Below, in pieces: positions 8,442-16,356 of a stretch of 64,000 bases of DNA (positions within the stretch are counted from its first letter, which is position 1; the number at the start of each line of letters is the position of its first letter). Made by a program: the position numbers and the translations under genes. The notes below the pieces were generated by a model. The model had not been told where the DNA came from. It saw only the letters and a list, made by a program, of their open reading frames with translations, and searched no databases. Origin of the DNA: Sediminicola sp040566555 (lineage in GTDB: Bacteria > Bacteroidota > Bacteroidia > Flavobacteriales > Flavobacteriaceae); assembly GCF_040566555.1 (NCBI RefSeq), contig NZ_JBEWYP010000001.1, forward strand, positions 620,001 to 684,000. Reading direction: 5' to 3'.

Positions 8442-8849
8442 TTAGCCCTTGTAAAAATCCTTTATCAAGGCTTTAATTTGATTGTCGGTCATACTGTCCT
8501 TTTTGGCAATCACTTTTATTTTAGAAGCTAGGGCCGGGTATTTATCTATGAGTTGTTTCCCAAACATTTCTCTGGTTATGGCCGGACCAAAAACGGCTAT
8601 GGCCTCCGCATCCCCAATGATATCGACCAAATTTTTAAAATAGCTTTTCAATTGTTGCTTTTCTCGCTCCATATAGGAACTTTCCCGAACTACATCTTGG
8701 GTACCTCCCCATTTAAAGGGTGCCCTCCCACCCCCTGAAGGATGAAAAAACTCCACTTCCGATTTCAGGGTTAGAAATTCTTCCTTACCGTTGGACAACT
8801 TTAAAATTTTAGCTTGTTTCTTATCTAACCATATCCCTACTCTTTCCAT
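8442..8849 (-). CDS. eRF1-domain-like 'translational machinery' protein
   Basis: 135 residues. The pattern VGIWLDKKQAKILKL, then a Gly/His-rich loop, IGDAEAIAVFGPAITREMFGKQL, and a C-terminal MTDNQIKALIKDFY match small bacterial proteins related to the third domain of eRF1/Pelota (also annotated as host attachment or translational machinery proteins). No catalytic motif is visible. It follows the universal stress protein gene by 6 nt, so translation of the two is probably coupled. A role in ribosome handling during stress is only an inference. Confidence 0.65.
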   Translation of the reverse strand: MERVGIWLDKKQAKILKLSNGKEEFLTLKSEVEFFHPSGGGRAPFKWGGTQDVVRESSYMEREKQQLKSYFKNLVDIIGDAEAIAVFGPAITREMFGKQLIDKYPALASKIKVIAKKDSMTDNQIKALIKDFYKG

Positions 8850-8855
8850 GTCTTC

Positions 8856-9707
8856 TTATTTTGAATAATCATTAAGCACTAAAATTGGAATTTTGGCGTG
8901 ATAACCGATTTCCTTTACCAAAGGTTTGGTAAACATGATGCCAAAAAAACTATGTTGTTTATTTAAAAATGCAATCATATCGCTACCTCTACTTTCTATA
9001 AAAAAGCCTATTCCTTTATGGACCTTTGTATCCGATAGGGTATGAGTACTGAATTCGACATCTGACAAAATAGATTCCAATAGCTCTTTGTTCGCCTCCT
9101 GCGTTTTAGATAATTTAGGCTCCTCTACGATATGAAGTACGCGAACCGGGGTCTTGTGCATCTTGGAAATATCCAGCACATATTTGAGTTCCCTTCTTTT
9201 AAAATTTGTCTTGTAATCCGTAGGAAATACAATTTCTACAGGGGGTGAAAATCTAAAATTCTCAGGGACGGACAGGACTGGACAATCTGTCACTGCCTCC
9301 ATTGTCGCTACGGTATTGGTTCCAAAAATAACGCCCTTGGACCCTGTAGATCCCTTTGTGCCCATAACCACTATATCTATATCCTTTTTTGAAATAGTAT
9401 CATTGATAGCATCAATTAGTGAATTGTAACAGGAGATGGTATGATAGGTGTGTTTTGGGTTGGTATTGTGCAGTTCCAATATATCCAACAACTTCCGGAA
9501 GTTCTCCTCGGAAGCCTTTTTAGCGTCATCATAGGCCTTATTGCCAGGTTCTGGCACCATCATATTATCTAAAGAATATCCATCTACGCGAAATACATTC
9601 ATCATGTAAAACTCACATTGCTGTTCCTTGTACATATCCAAGGCATACCTTATGGCATTTAGTGCATTTTTAGAAAAATCTGTTGGTAATAAAACTCTTT
9701 GATCCAT
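8856..9707 (-). CDS. Universal stress protein (tandem UspA domains)
   Basis: 283 residues made of two UspA domains. The first begins RVLLPTDFSKNALNAIRYAL and carries VVMGTKGSTGSKGVIFGTNT, the G-x2-G-x9-G(S/T)-type ATP-binding motif. The second begins VEIVFPTDYKTNFKRRELKY and is more diverged at its C-terminus. It is the first gene of a five-gene operon (USP, eRF1-like, MscS, ATP-cone nuclease, beta-CASP RNase). The promoter has a Crp/FNR-like box at 9767-9778 and faces away from the trxA promoter. Confidence 0.92.
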   Translation of the reverse strand: MDQRVLLPTDFSKNALNAIRYALDMYKEQQCEFYMMNVFRVDGYSLDNMMVPEPGNKAYDDAKKASEENFRKLLDILELHNTNPKHTYHTISCYNSLIDAINDTISKKDIDIVVMGTKGSTGSKGVIFGTNTVATMEAVTDCPVLSVPENFRFSPPVEIVFPTDYKTNFKRRELKYVLDISKMHKTPVRVLHIVEEPKLSKTQEANKELLESILSDVEFSTHTLSDTKVHKGIGFFIESRGSDMIAFLNKQHSFFGIMFTKPLVKEIGYHAKIPILVLNDYSK

Positions 9708-9735
9708 AACGTTGGCTACTATTTTAGGTATATCT

Positions 9736-9778
9736 TAAAAGTAGAAGCAATGCGAAAAATAATCTATGATAAATATCA
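9736..9778 (-). promoter_or_regulatory. Crp/FNR-like box plus -7 element of the USP operon
   Basis: TGATAAATATCA (9767-9778), with the complement of 9736-9743 reading TACTTTTA, five of six fixed positions of TAnnTTTG. The centres are 33 bp apart. This box lies closest to the USP gene in the divergent 165-bp gap; trxA has its own. Confidence 0.6.
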
Positions 9779-9810
9779 GTCTTACCAAAAAAGAGAGGAA
9801 ATCATGTGGA

Positions 9811-9853
9811 TGATAAAGGTCAGTTATCCTTTTTTTGTATTTTAATATCTTAC
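9811..9853 (+). promoter_or_regulatory. Crp/FNR-like box plus -7 element of trxA
   Basis: TGATAAAGGTCA (9811-9822) with TATCTTAC at 9846-9853, four of six fixed positions of TAnnTTTG. The centres are 33 bp apart. It gives a short leader before the ATG at 9873. Confidence 0.5.
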
Positions 9854-9872
9854 TAAAAAACAGACGACTAAA

Positions 9873-10175
9873 ATGAAGAGTAGTTTTAACGACATTATTA
9901 ACTCAGAAACACCTGTTTTGGTTGATTTTTACGCCGATTGGTGCGGACCATGCAAGATGTTGGCGCCCATCTTAAAACAAGTGAAGGATGAATTGGGAGA
10001 TGCCATTAAGGTCATTAAAATAGATGTGGACAAGAACCAGGCGTTGGCAGGAAAATTTCAGGTCCGTGGGGTACCAACCATGATCCTGTTCAAAAATGGG
10101 AATCAGCTTTGGCGGCAATCCGGGGTACTACAAAAAAATGAATTGGTGGCCACCATCAAGTCGCACAGCAACTAG
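9873..10175 (+). CDS. trxA: Thioredoxin
   Basis: 100 residues, typical thioredoxin length. The redox site WCGPCK has Cys24 and Cys27, and the cis-proline loop reads RGVPT. The N-terminal part is short but the fold is complete (VLVDFYADWCGPCK ... MILFKNG). It reduces protein disulfides in the cytoplasm. It is the only plus-strand gene in the first 14 kb and is transcribed away from the USP operon, with its own Crp/FNR-like box. This suggests it is a stress-induced copy rather than the housekeeping one. Confidence 0.95.
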   Translation: MKSSFNDIINSETPVLVDFYADWCGPCKMLAPILKQVKDELGDAIKVIKIDVDKNQALAGKFQVRGVPTMILFKNGNQLWRQSGVLQKNELVATIKSHSN

Positions 10176-10217
10176 TTACTCCATTTAGTACCTTTAGAAA
10201 TTAAATAGGTTTTACCA

Positions 10218-11066
10218 TTAATCGTGTATTACCAAAAAAGGGATTTTAGTGTGGAAACTTATTTTTTCCACTTTGGAACTAAACACAATTTGCTGTAGAA
10301 AATTTAAATTTTTGGCAACCATTACCAGCAGGTCTATATTTCTACTTTCAACAAAACATTGTACGGCAGCCGTAACATTTTTATTGGTTATGGAATGAAA
10401 ACTGTTCTTCTTTTCAAAGGTCTCGTTGAGATAATCTTCCAGGTATTCCTTATTCTTAATCTGGGATTCTGTTAACAGTTGCCCTGATTTAGAAGCATGC
10501 ATTACCCTCAAATAGGACTTATTTGTTTCCAGAAGATCAGAAATGGCAGAAAGTATCTTCGCCGAATAAAAAATATTATAATCAGTGGGGAATGCAATTT
10601 CTTCCAGCTGCCCAAACGAGGCCATTACAGGAACCGCCAAGGTATTGCACTTCACCTTGGTAATTACATCTCCTGTATTGCTACCTATAACTTCCCCTAA
10701 AGCTCCCGAAGTTCCTTTGGTTCCCATTACAATCAGATCAATTTTGCGCTCCTCTACATTTCTTCTGATACACTCTATAAAAAAACCCTGATCGTATAAT
10801 GGATAGAAATGATGCTCCTTCATTTTTGCCATGCTTCCCACCTTTTTGAGAAAAACATGAAGTTTCTTTTTGGCCGTGGCTATAACATCTTCTACCAATA
10901 CTTCTGGAGAGGCGGCATAACTCAATCCCTGATAAGCATACCCGCTCAAATCATTTACATGGAGTAAATAGAAATTACAAGGGCTTTTTTTCAGTAACTC
11001 CAACGCATAGGATACCGCATTTAAGGAATCTTCCGAGAAATCTGTGGGAACTAAAATATTCTTCAT
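10218..11066 (-). CDS. Universal stress protein (tandem UspA domains)
   Basis: 282 residues with two UspA domains. The first starts MKNILVPTDFSEDSLNAVSY and contains VMGTKGTSGALGEVIGSNT, a complete ATP-binding glycine motif. The second (LEEIAFPTDYN...) lacks it. ATG at 11066 is preferred over a TTG nine bases upstream. A Crp/FNR-like box and a perfect -7 element lie upstream. It faces trxA convergently with a 42-bp gap. It is a paralogue of the USP at 8856-9707. Confidence 0.92.
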   Translation of the reverse strand: MKNILVPTDFSEDSLNAVSYALELLKKSPCNFYLLHVNDLSGYAYQGLSYAASPEVLVEDVIATAKKKLHVFLKKVGSMAKMKEHHFYPLYDQGFFIECIRRNVEERKIDLIVMGTKGTSGALGEVIGSNTGDVITKVKCNTLAVPVMASFGQLEEIAFPTDYNIFYSAKILSAISDLLETNKSYLRVMHASKSGQLLTESQIKNKEYLEDYLNETFEKKNSFHSITNKNVTAAVQCFVESRNIDLLVMVAKNLNFLQQIVFSSKVEKISFHTKIPFLVIHD

Positions 11067-11084
11067 TATACTCAATGCTTAAAG

Positions 11085-11127
11085 CAAAAGTATTGGTGCA
11101 ATGTGGCCTAGAATATGACAATAATCA
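11085..11127 (-). promoter_or_regulatory. Crp/FNR-like box plus perfect -7 element of the second USP gene
   Basis: TGACAATAATCA (11116-11127) with the complement of 11085-11092 reading TACTTTTG, a full match to TAnnTTTG. The centres are 33 bp apart. This is the best anchored of the six promoters and defines the spacing. Confidence 0.65.
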
Positions 11128-11175
11128 GTTTTGAATGACAAGGAGCAAAAAAAAGTTAACCTGACACAAGTCCTA

Positions 11176-12228
11176 TCAGTTCATTTGCTTTAAAAGGTTG
11201 AGATCCAGAATTTTTATGTTCCTACCCTCTATATCTATAATTCCTTCTTTTTTGAAACTAGAAAGTGTTCTAATGAGGCTCTCTGTAGCAATCCCGGCTA
11301 CACTGGCCAGATCGCTTCTAGAGACTTTAATGGGCTTATCCCCTGATTTGTTCAACAGATCTGCGAATTGCATAAGTGTTTGGGCCGTTTTTTTTCTAAC
11401 GGAACTATAGGCCATTTGCAACAATTGCTGTTTGATCTCTGACAGGTTTTTGGAAAGCAGTCCCAAAAGCTCTATGGATACCTGATTGTTCTTTTGAAGG
11501 ATGGATTTTAAAAGATCCTTGGATACTCCTACCAGTTCCACATCCTCTACAGCAACGGCAGATTCTTCATATGGGATGTTGTCCATAAAAGAAGTAAAGC
11601 CCAAAAAATCATCAGATGGATGTAGTGAAGTAACCAATTCCTTCCCATCACTGTCCATTTTATAACATTTTACCGCACCCTTTAAACTTAAATATATTTT
11701 ATTGGAATGGTCTCCTTCCTGATAAATGGTCTCCCCATTTTTGAAGGAATATATTTGCCCATGGTCATCAAAAAAGTTTTTCAGCTCATTTAAATTGCGC
11801 AGTTCTTGCTGATCTTCAGAAAGGTTCTTTTGCCCATTATTCTTTATTTGGGCTAGAATCTCTGCTTTGGCCAACCTACTTTCTATGGCACTGAACAGGT
11901 CTTCCTCTTCAAAAGGTTTGGTCAAATAATCATCGGCACCCAAATCCATCCCTTTCCTTATTTCCTTGTGCTCTGTCTTGGCGGATAGGAAAATAAAAGG
12001 AATATGATTGGTCTTTGCATTGGAGGTCAAAGCTTGCAATACCCCATACCCATCAATTTCGGGCATCATGATATCACATACCACGATATCAGGTATAGTG
12101 TCCAAAGCGTATTGAATCCCCAATTTTCCGTTTGGAGCAGTTATAACCTTGTAATTGGCAAGTTCCAATAGTTCTTGGGTGTTTTCCCGCAAAGCCAAAT
12201 CATCTTCAATTAAAAGTACCGTTTTCAT
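11176..12228 (-). CDS. Response regulator: receiver domain fused to Crp/Fnr DNA-binding module
   Basis: 350 residues. Residues 1-125 are a receiver domain (acidic pair at 9-10, phospho-accepting Asp52 in CDIMMPEIDG, and the KPF lysine near 104). Residues about 150-270 are a cyclic-nucleotide-type sensor fold (KNGETIYQEGDHSNKIYLSL). The end is a Crp-type helix-turn-helix, with recognition helix ATESLIRTLSSF; its Glu and Arg match those of Crp/FNR that read the TGA core. There is no cysteine cluster, so it is not an Fe-S FNR. It starts 2 nt after the kinase gene. I infer it binds the TGAY-N4-RTCA boxes in this island. Confidence 0.9.
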   Translation of the reverse strand: MKTVLLIEDDLALRENTQELLELANYKVITAPNGKLGIQYALDTIPDIVVCDIMMPEIDGYGVLQALTSNAKTNHIPFIFLSAKTEHKEIRKGMDLGADDYLTKPFEEEDLFSAIESRLAKAEILAQIKNNGQKNLSEDQQELRNLNELKNFFDDHGQIYSFKNGETIYQEGDHSNKIYLSLKGAVKCYKMDSDGKELVTSLHPSDDFLGFTSFMDNIPYEESAVAVEDVELVGVSKDLLKSILQKNNQVSIELLGLLSKNLSEIKQQLLQMAYSSVRKKTAQTLMQFADLLNKSGDKPIKVSRSDLASVAGIATESLIRTLSSFKKEGIIDIEGRNIKILDLNLLKQMN

Positions 12229-12230
12229 TC

Positions 12231-13463
12231 TTAATTTAAATTATGTAATAAAGGTAGCTGAATATTAAAGGTTGAACCCTTATTTTCTTCGCTCGTAAAC
12301 TCTATTGATCCTCCAAGATTTTCCAAGTGGCCTTTAACTATATTCAAACCTATCCCCGTACCTTGGGTCAATAGGGCATTTTCTGCCCTGAAATACCGAT
12401 TGAATATATATTTTTGTTCCTCTTTTGGAATACCCATACCCTGATCTATGACCTTTAAAGTAACCATTTTTTTGTTATGTTCCACTTGTATATCTATGGG
12501 AGAGTATTCCGGGGAATATTTAATGGCATTATGTATGAGGTTGGATAAAATCAATTCCAGGATTTTCTCATCAAAATCTATGATCACATCATCTATATTA
12601 TCCGGGTAACGTATGTTCTGCCCTGTTTTCAACAGCATATTCGCATCATAGATGACTTCGTTTACCAATTTGCTCAATGGGAACGTAGTAAACTTATAAT
12701 TTACTTTCCCAGATTCCAATCGTTCCACTGATAGAAAATCGGTGAGGATGGTATCCAAGTATTTTACCTTGTTCTTAATAGTGTCCAGATGTTTGTCCCT
12801 TTTAGGCTGTTGATCACTTAACTGGTATTTCGATATCAGGGTGGCAGAGGTTAGGATGCTACTCAATGGTGTCTTAAATTCATGGGATACCAAAGAGAGA
12901 AACTTTGTCTTAAGCTCATTGAGTTCCCGTTCTTTCTTGAGGGCCATTTTGGCCTTGCTTTCTGCCTCTTTTCTTAGGTTGACCTCTCCCCTAAGCTCTA
13001 AAACGATATCATTTAATTCTTTGGTACGCAATTCTATTTTAGCCTCCAATTGGGAATTGAGATCACTGATCTGTCGCTCTTGATGTTTTCTTTGTGTAAT
13101 ATCTATGACCAGGGCCATTACATATGTGACCCCATCTACTTCAAAAGGATTGAGCCCAGCCTCGACGGGAAATTCTTCGCCGTTTTTTCGCATTCCGAAC
13201 AAATCACGACCTTGACCCATTTGGCGTTTATTGCTCTTCTGCATAAAGCCCGCAAAATGACCGCCATGATTGTGATGAAATTTTTGGGGTATCAAGGTAT
13301 TCAAGGGTTTCCCAATTAAGGCGCCATTGCTGTACCCGAACATTTCATTGGCAGAGTTGTTAGTGGCTACGATGAATTGTTCCCTGTTCACCACAATGAT
13401 TCCTTCGGAAATAGCACTGGAGAGCAAATTAAAAATATTGCTGTTCTCTTTAAAAAATTTCAT
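12231..13463 (-). CDS. PAS-domain sensor histidine kinase, possibly heme-based
   Basis: 410 residues, no membrane segment, so a cytoplasmic sensor. A PAS domain (about 8-125) is followed by a coiled coil (130-185), a HisKA domain with His194 in SHEFKTPL, and a HATPase domain (DQGMGIPKEEQ, GTGIGLNIVKGHLE). In the PAS domain His66 and Arg86 are 20 residues apart, the same spacing as the heme-ligating His200 and oxygen-sensing Arg220 of Bradyrhizobium FixL. The second FixL arginine is not kept, and non-heme PAS domains can look similar. It is the partner of the receiver-Crp fusion downstream. Confidence 0.9.
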   Translation of the reverse strand: MKFFKENSNIFNLLSSAISEGIIVVNREQFIVATNNSANEMFGYSNGALIGKPLNTLIPQKFHHNHGGHFAGFMQKSNKRQMGQGRDLFGMRKNGEEFPVEAGLNPFEVDGVTYVMALVIDITQRKHQERQISDLNSQLEAKIELRTKELNDIVLELRGEVNLRKEAESKAKMALKKERELNELKTKFLSLVSHEFKTPLSSILTSATLISKYQLSDQQPKRDKHLDTIKNKVKYLDTILTDFLSVERLESGKVNYKFTTFPLSKLVNEVIYDANMLLKTGQNIRYPDNIDDVIIDFDEKILELILSNLIHNAIKYSPEYSPIDIQVEHNKKMVTLKVIDQGMGIPKEEQKYIFNRYFRAENALLTQGTGIGLNIVKGHLENLGGSIEFTSEENKGSTFNIQLPLLHNLN

Positions 13464-13548
13464 ATCCCAAAGTTAACCTATTACATTTTGCTCTTGTAAT
13501 ATATTGAATAAAAACCGTTAGTGGAATTAGTTCCGCCCTCATTAAATA

Positions 13549-13938
13549 TCAATTTAGATAATTTGCTCCCTTTTCCCTTAAAAATTGGATTTTATAATGG
13601 AACATTTCTGCCATTTTTTGAGCCCTCCATTTTGCCTCTTCCGCCTTTTCACCTTCAAAATGTTCGTCCAGGGTACTATTGAACAACTGCAGCCAACGAT
13701 CAAAATGTTCTTGGTGCAACGGTAATTTGGCATGTGGGGCAAAGGGGCTTCCATAATAAGTATGATTCCCCAATAAGAGGGTCTGCCAAAATCCATACAT
13801 TTTCTCCAAGTGGACTGCCCACTTATCACCAATTACCTTGTTGAATATAACACCTATCAGCTCATCTTGTCGGACTTTAGTATAAAAGGTATCCACCAAA
13901 AATTTTATATCCTCCAATGTCGCAATTTCCCGTTTCAT
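13549..13938 (-). CDS. Group III truncated hemoglobin
   Basis: 129 residues with the group III pattern: Tyr19 at the B10 position (FYTKVRQDELIGVIF), YGFWQTLLLG, and LPLHQEHFDRWLQLF, which holds the proximal histidine (His78 or His75). The protein binds heme and small gases such as oxygen or NO. It lies 85 bp upstream of the PAS kinase gene in the same direction, so it could be in the same transcription unit. Gas sensing by the pair and gas binding by this globin fit together. Confidence 0.9.
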   Translation of the reverse strand: MKREIATLEDIKFLVDTFYTKVRQDELIGVIFNKVIGDKWAVHLEKMYGFWQTLLLGNHTYYGSPFAPHAKLPLHQEHFDRWLQLFNSTLDEHFEGEKAEEAKWRAQKMAEMFHYKIQFLREKGANYLN

Positions 13939-14087
13939 TTTCTAAAATTACACCATAAAAAACATTAAAGGAAATACTCCCCCAATTCATTTTTAACTTA
14001 CAAAATATTTAACCCTCCAGGCACCCTAGTCCTGCCTATTTTCCATTAAATTTATAGGCTCAAAACAACGCAGGGGAATTATTGGGA

Positions 14088-15476
14088 ATGTTATATACGG
14101 TTATTGATATAGAAACCACAGGGAACGGGGTAAAAGGGAACAGGATCACCGAAATTGCCATTTTCAAGTATGATGGGGATACCATAATTGATGAATTTAC
14201 ATCATTGGTCAACCCAGAATGCGACATCCCCTATTTTATAACCGGCTTAACGGGTATCGACAACGATATGGTTCGCAATGCTCCAAAGCTAGAGGAGATT
14301 ACCGATAGGATATTGGACATTACCAAGGACACCGTTTTTGTGGCCCACAATGTCAATTTTGACTATAATATTATAAAAAATCAACTCCAGGAACTGGGCA
14401 TATCCTTTTCCCGAAAGAAGCTATGTACCATCCGCCTGTCCCGTAAATTGGTGCCAGGCCTACATTCATATAGTTTGGGAAAACTGTGCACTTCCCTTGA
14501 TATTCCCCTTACCGATAGGCATCGGGCAAGAGGAGATGCCCATGCCACCGTTCTATTATTGAAGCGGATGCTAAATACGGAGGGAGCGGAGTCGGTCATA
14601 CAAGCGTTTTTAAATTCCCGTTCCCAAGAGGCCACCTTACCCCCCGCCTTGTCCAAATTAAATTTTGATTCCTTACCTACTGCCAGTGGGGTCTACTATT
14701 TTAAGAACTCCAAAAAGAAGATCATCTATGTGGGCAAGGCCAATAACATAAAGAAGCGGGTGTTGGGGCATTTCTATGACAAATCATCCAAGGAAGTGGT
14801 CATGTGCCAGGAAACGGCCCATGTTGATTTTGAGCTTTCGGGGAGTGAATTGGTTGCTCTCTTGATGGAATCTGCTGCCATCAAACACCATTTTCCACAA
14901 TATAACAGATCACAAAAGAGACCTACCCAACAGTATGGCATCTTCACCTATGAGGATAGAAATGGCATTCTTCATTTAGCGTTCAATAAGCTGAAGCAGG
15001 CACCCAATGCCTTTGTGACCTTCAATAACATTACAGAAAGTAGGGCCTATTTGGAACAGGTATGCATGGATTTTTCCTTATGTCCCAAATACTGCCATCT
15101 ACAAGAAAATGTCACTGCTTGCTCACATTATAAGATCATTACCTGTGAAGGGATTTGCCGGGACAAGGAACCTGTTGCCAGGTACAACGAAAAAGTTAAT
15201 GCAGCTGTGACGCATATGGTTGCCAAGAATGATGATATCATCATTAAGGAAAAAGGCAGGAGTTCAGAGGAGGAAGCTTTTGTCCTCATAAAAAATGGGC
15301 AATATTCCGGTTATGGCTTTATTGAAAAAGAAAATACAATTACTTCGTTGGAGGACATCGATGCCTTCATGAATCCACAAAAAGATAATTTAGATACCCA
15401 ACGAATCCTTAAATCCTATTTAAGCAGAAATACGATGAATGTTATTCCCCTGATGGAACTGTTTGAGGCGAATTAA
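14088..15476 (+). CDS. DEDDh exonuclease fused to UvrC-like GIY-YIG nuclease
   Basis: 462 residues. Residues 1-170 are a DnaQ-type 3'-5' exonuclease (Asp7 and Glu9 in DIETTG; later HNVNFDYN and HRARGDAHAT complete the set). Residues about 190-275 form a GIY-YIG nuclease (SGVYYFKN ... IIYVGKANNIKKRV). A cysteine set C-x8-C-x7-C-x3-C follows (CHLQENVTAC...CEGIC), like the Fe-S ligands of UvrC. Start is the ATG at 14088 behind a GGGA sequence; a TTG six bases earlier is possible. Such fusions are a known alternative excision nuclease type. It likely acts in DNA repair. Confidence 0.87.
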   Translation: MLYTVIDIETTGNGVKGNRITEIAIFKYDGDTIIDEFTSLVNPECDIPYFITGLTGIDNDMVRNAPKLEEITDRILDITKDTVFVAHNVNFDYNIIKNQLQELGISFSRKKLCTIRLSRKLVPGLHSYSLGKLCTSLDIPLTDRHRARGDAHATVLLLKRMLNTEGAESVIQAFLNSRSQEATLPPALSKLNFDSLPTASGVYYFKNSKKKIIYVGKANNIKKRVLGHFYDKSSKEVVMCQETAHVDFELSGSELVALLMESAAIKHHFPQYNRSQKRPTQQYGIFTYEDRNGILHLAFNKLKQAPNAFVTFNNITESRAYLEQVCMDFSLCPKYCHLQENVTACSHYKIITCEGICRDKEPVARYNEKVNAAVTHMVAKNDDIIIKEKGRSSEEEAFVLIKNGQYSGYGFIEKENTITSLEDIDAFMNPQKDNLDTQRILKSYLSRNTMNVIPLMELFEAN

Positions 15477-15511
15477 GGATTGAAGAAGGTAATTAGGGAT
15501 CTTAAAGCTAC

Positions 15512-15607
15512 CTATTTATTCATTTTTGAGTACATCCTCATCACAAAAAGGAGCCAGACAACAAAGATGATGCCTACGACAATGGAGTATATATAGATAA
15601 GTTCCAT
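15512..15607 (-). CDS. 31-residue single-pass membrane peptide
   Basis: A frame of 31 codons whose ATG overlaps the stop of the upstream small membrane gene (TAATG). It begins MELIYIYSIVVGIIFVVWLL and ends in basic residues (MRMYSKMNK), a standard one-pass topology with the C-terminus inside. The 1-nt overlap supports real translation by coupling. Function unknown. Confidence 0.5.
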   Translation of the reverse strand: MELIYIYSIVVGIIFVVWLLFVMRMYSKMNK

Positions 15608-15801
15608 TACTTTTTGTACTTTAAATAGTTCATAAAACCTAAAATGGTTGGTGCCCAGAAGGCGATAAAGATGGCTTCAAGTTTATCTCCTTGCAAGAAA
15701 TGGTATTCTGAAACAATTATTATGGATAATACAACTAGGAGCATTATGCAATTCATGACCCCTATTCTTTCGATAAAATCTTTAATCATTTTAACAATCA
15801 T
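15607..15801 (-). CDS. Small membrane protein of unknown function
   Basis: 64 residues if read from the ATG at 15801 (another ATG lies at 15789). Two hydrophobic segments are visible: MNCIMLLVVLSIIIVSEY and AIFIAFWAPTILGFMNYL. There is no known family. It is followed with a 1-nt overlap by a 31-residue membrane peptide, and the pair faces the nuclease gene tail to tail. The low similarity to anything recognised leaves the role open. Confidence 0.55.
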   Translation of the reverse strand: MIVKMIKDFIERIGVMNCIMLLVVLSIIIVSEYHFLQGDKLEAIFIAFWAPTILGFMNYLKYKK

Positions 15802-16078
15802 ACTACACTTGAATATAAGAAAATACAACACACAAATAACAGAGGAATTAAGTTTTTATTAACATTTACAAACTCCTTCCGTATTGTTACAAATATAACT
15901 GTAATTGACCATAAAGCGTTCATTTAAAGCTATTGATATTTACTATGATTCCATGGTCTATGCTTATATAATAGTTGGGCGGGAATTAGTACGGCAACAT
16001 GTTAGGTCGATGCGTTTTACCACAAGTAACGCGAGGAATAATGGATGTATTTTGAAGGGAGGGCCAGGAAATATTGCA

Positions 16079-16105
16079 CAAAAAAAACCAACCTTCTGGT
16101 TGGAT
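16079..16105 (-). terminator. Rho-independent terminator after the DUF2892 gene
   Basis: On the minus strand the stem CCAACC-AGAA-GGTTGG is followed by eight T residues. It lies 17 bp beyond the DUF2892 stop codon. The remaining interval up to 15802 contains no other recognisable feature. Confidence 0.85.
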
Positions 16106-16121
16106 TCTTGGGATTTGATGT

Positions 16122-16343
16122 TTAAATATCCCCTCTCTTTTTTTTATGGCTAAAGGTATTCCACCCCAATAAGGAGTATAATGGACAAAAGCCAACAAGA
16201 CTGGTAAGGGCAAAAATTCCTATGACCGCCAATAGCACGTAGGATAGGATCCCCCCTACAATATCATAATATATCAAAAGTCCCATGGCCAAGGCCAATA
16301 TAAACCGAATCAACCTATCCACAGCACCCATATTTGTTTTCAT
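16122..16343 (-). CDS. DUF2892 (YgaP-type) inner membrane protein
   Basis: 73 residues with two membrane helices (RLIRFILALAMGLLIYYDIV and ILSYVLLAVIGIFALTSLVG) and the signature CPLYSLLGWNT. This domain is the membrane part of E. coli YgaP, where it is fused to rhodanese. Here it stands alone but downstream of a rhodanese-containing persulfide dioxygenase gene, so the functional link is kept as a gene cluster. A role in sulfur handling at the membrane is inferred. Confidence 0.85.
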   Translation of the reverse strand: MKTNMGAVDRLIRFILALAMGLLIYYDIVGGILSYVLLAVIGIFALTSLVGFCPLYSLLGWNTFSHKKKRGDI

Positions 16344-16356
16344 GATCTTAGAATTA

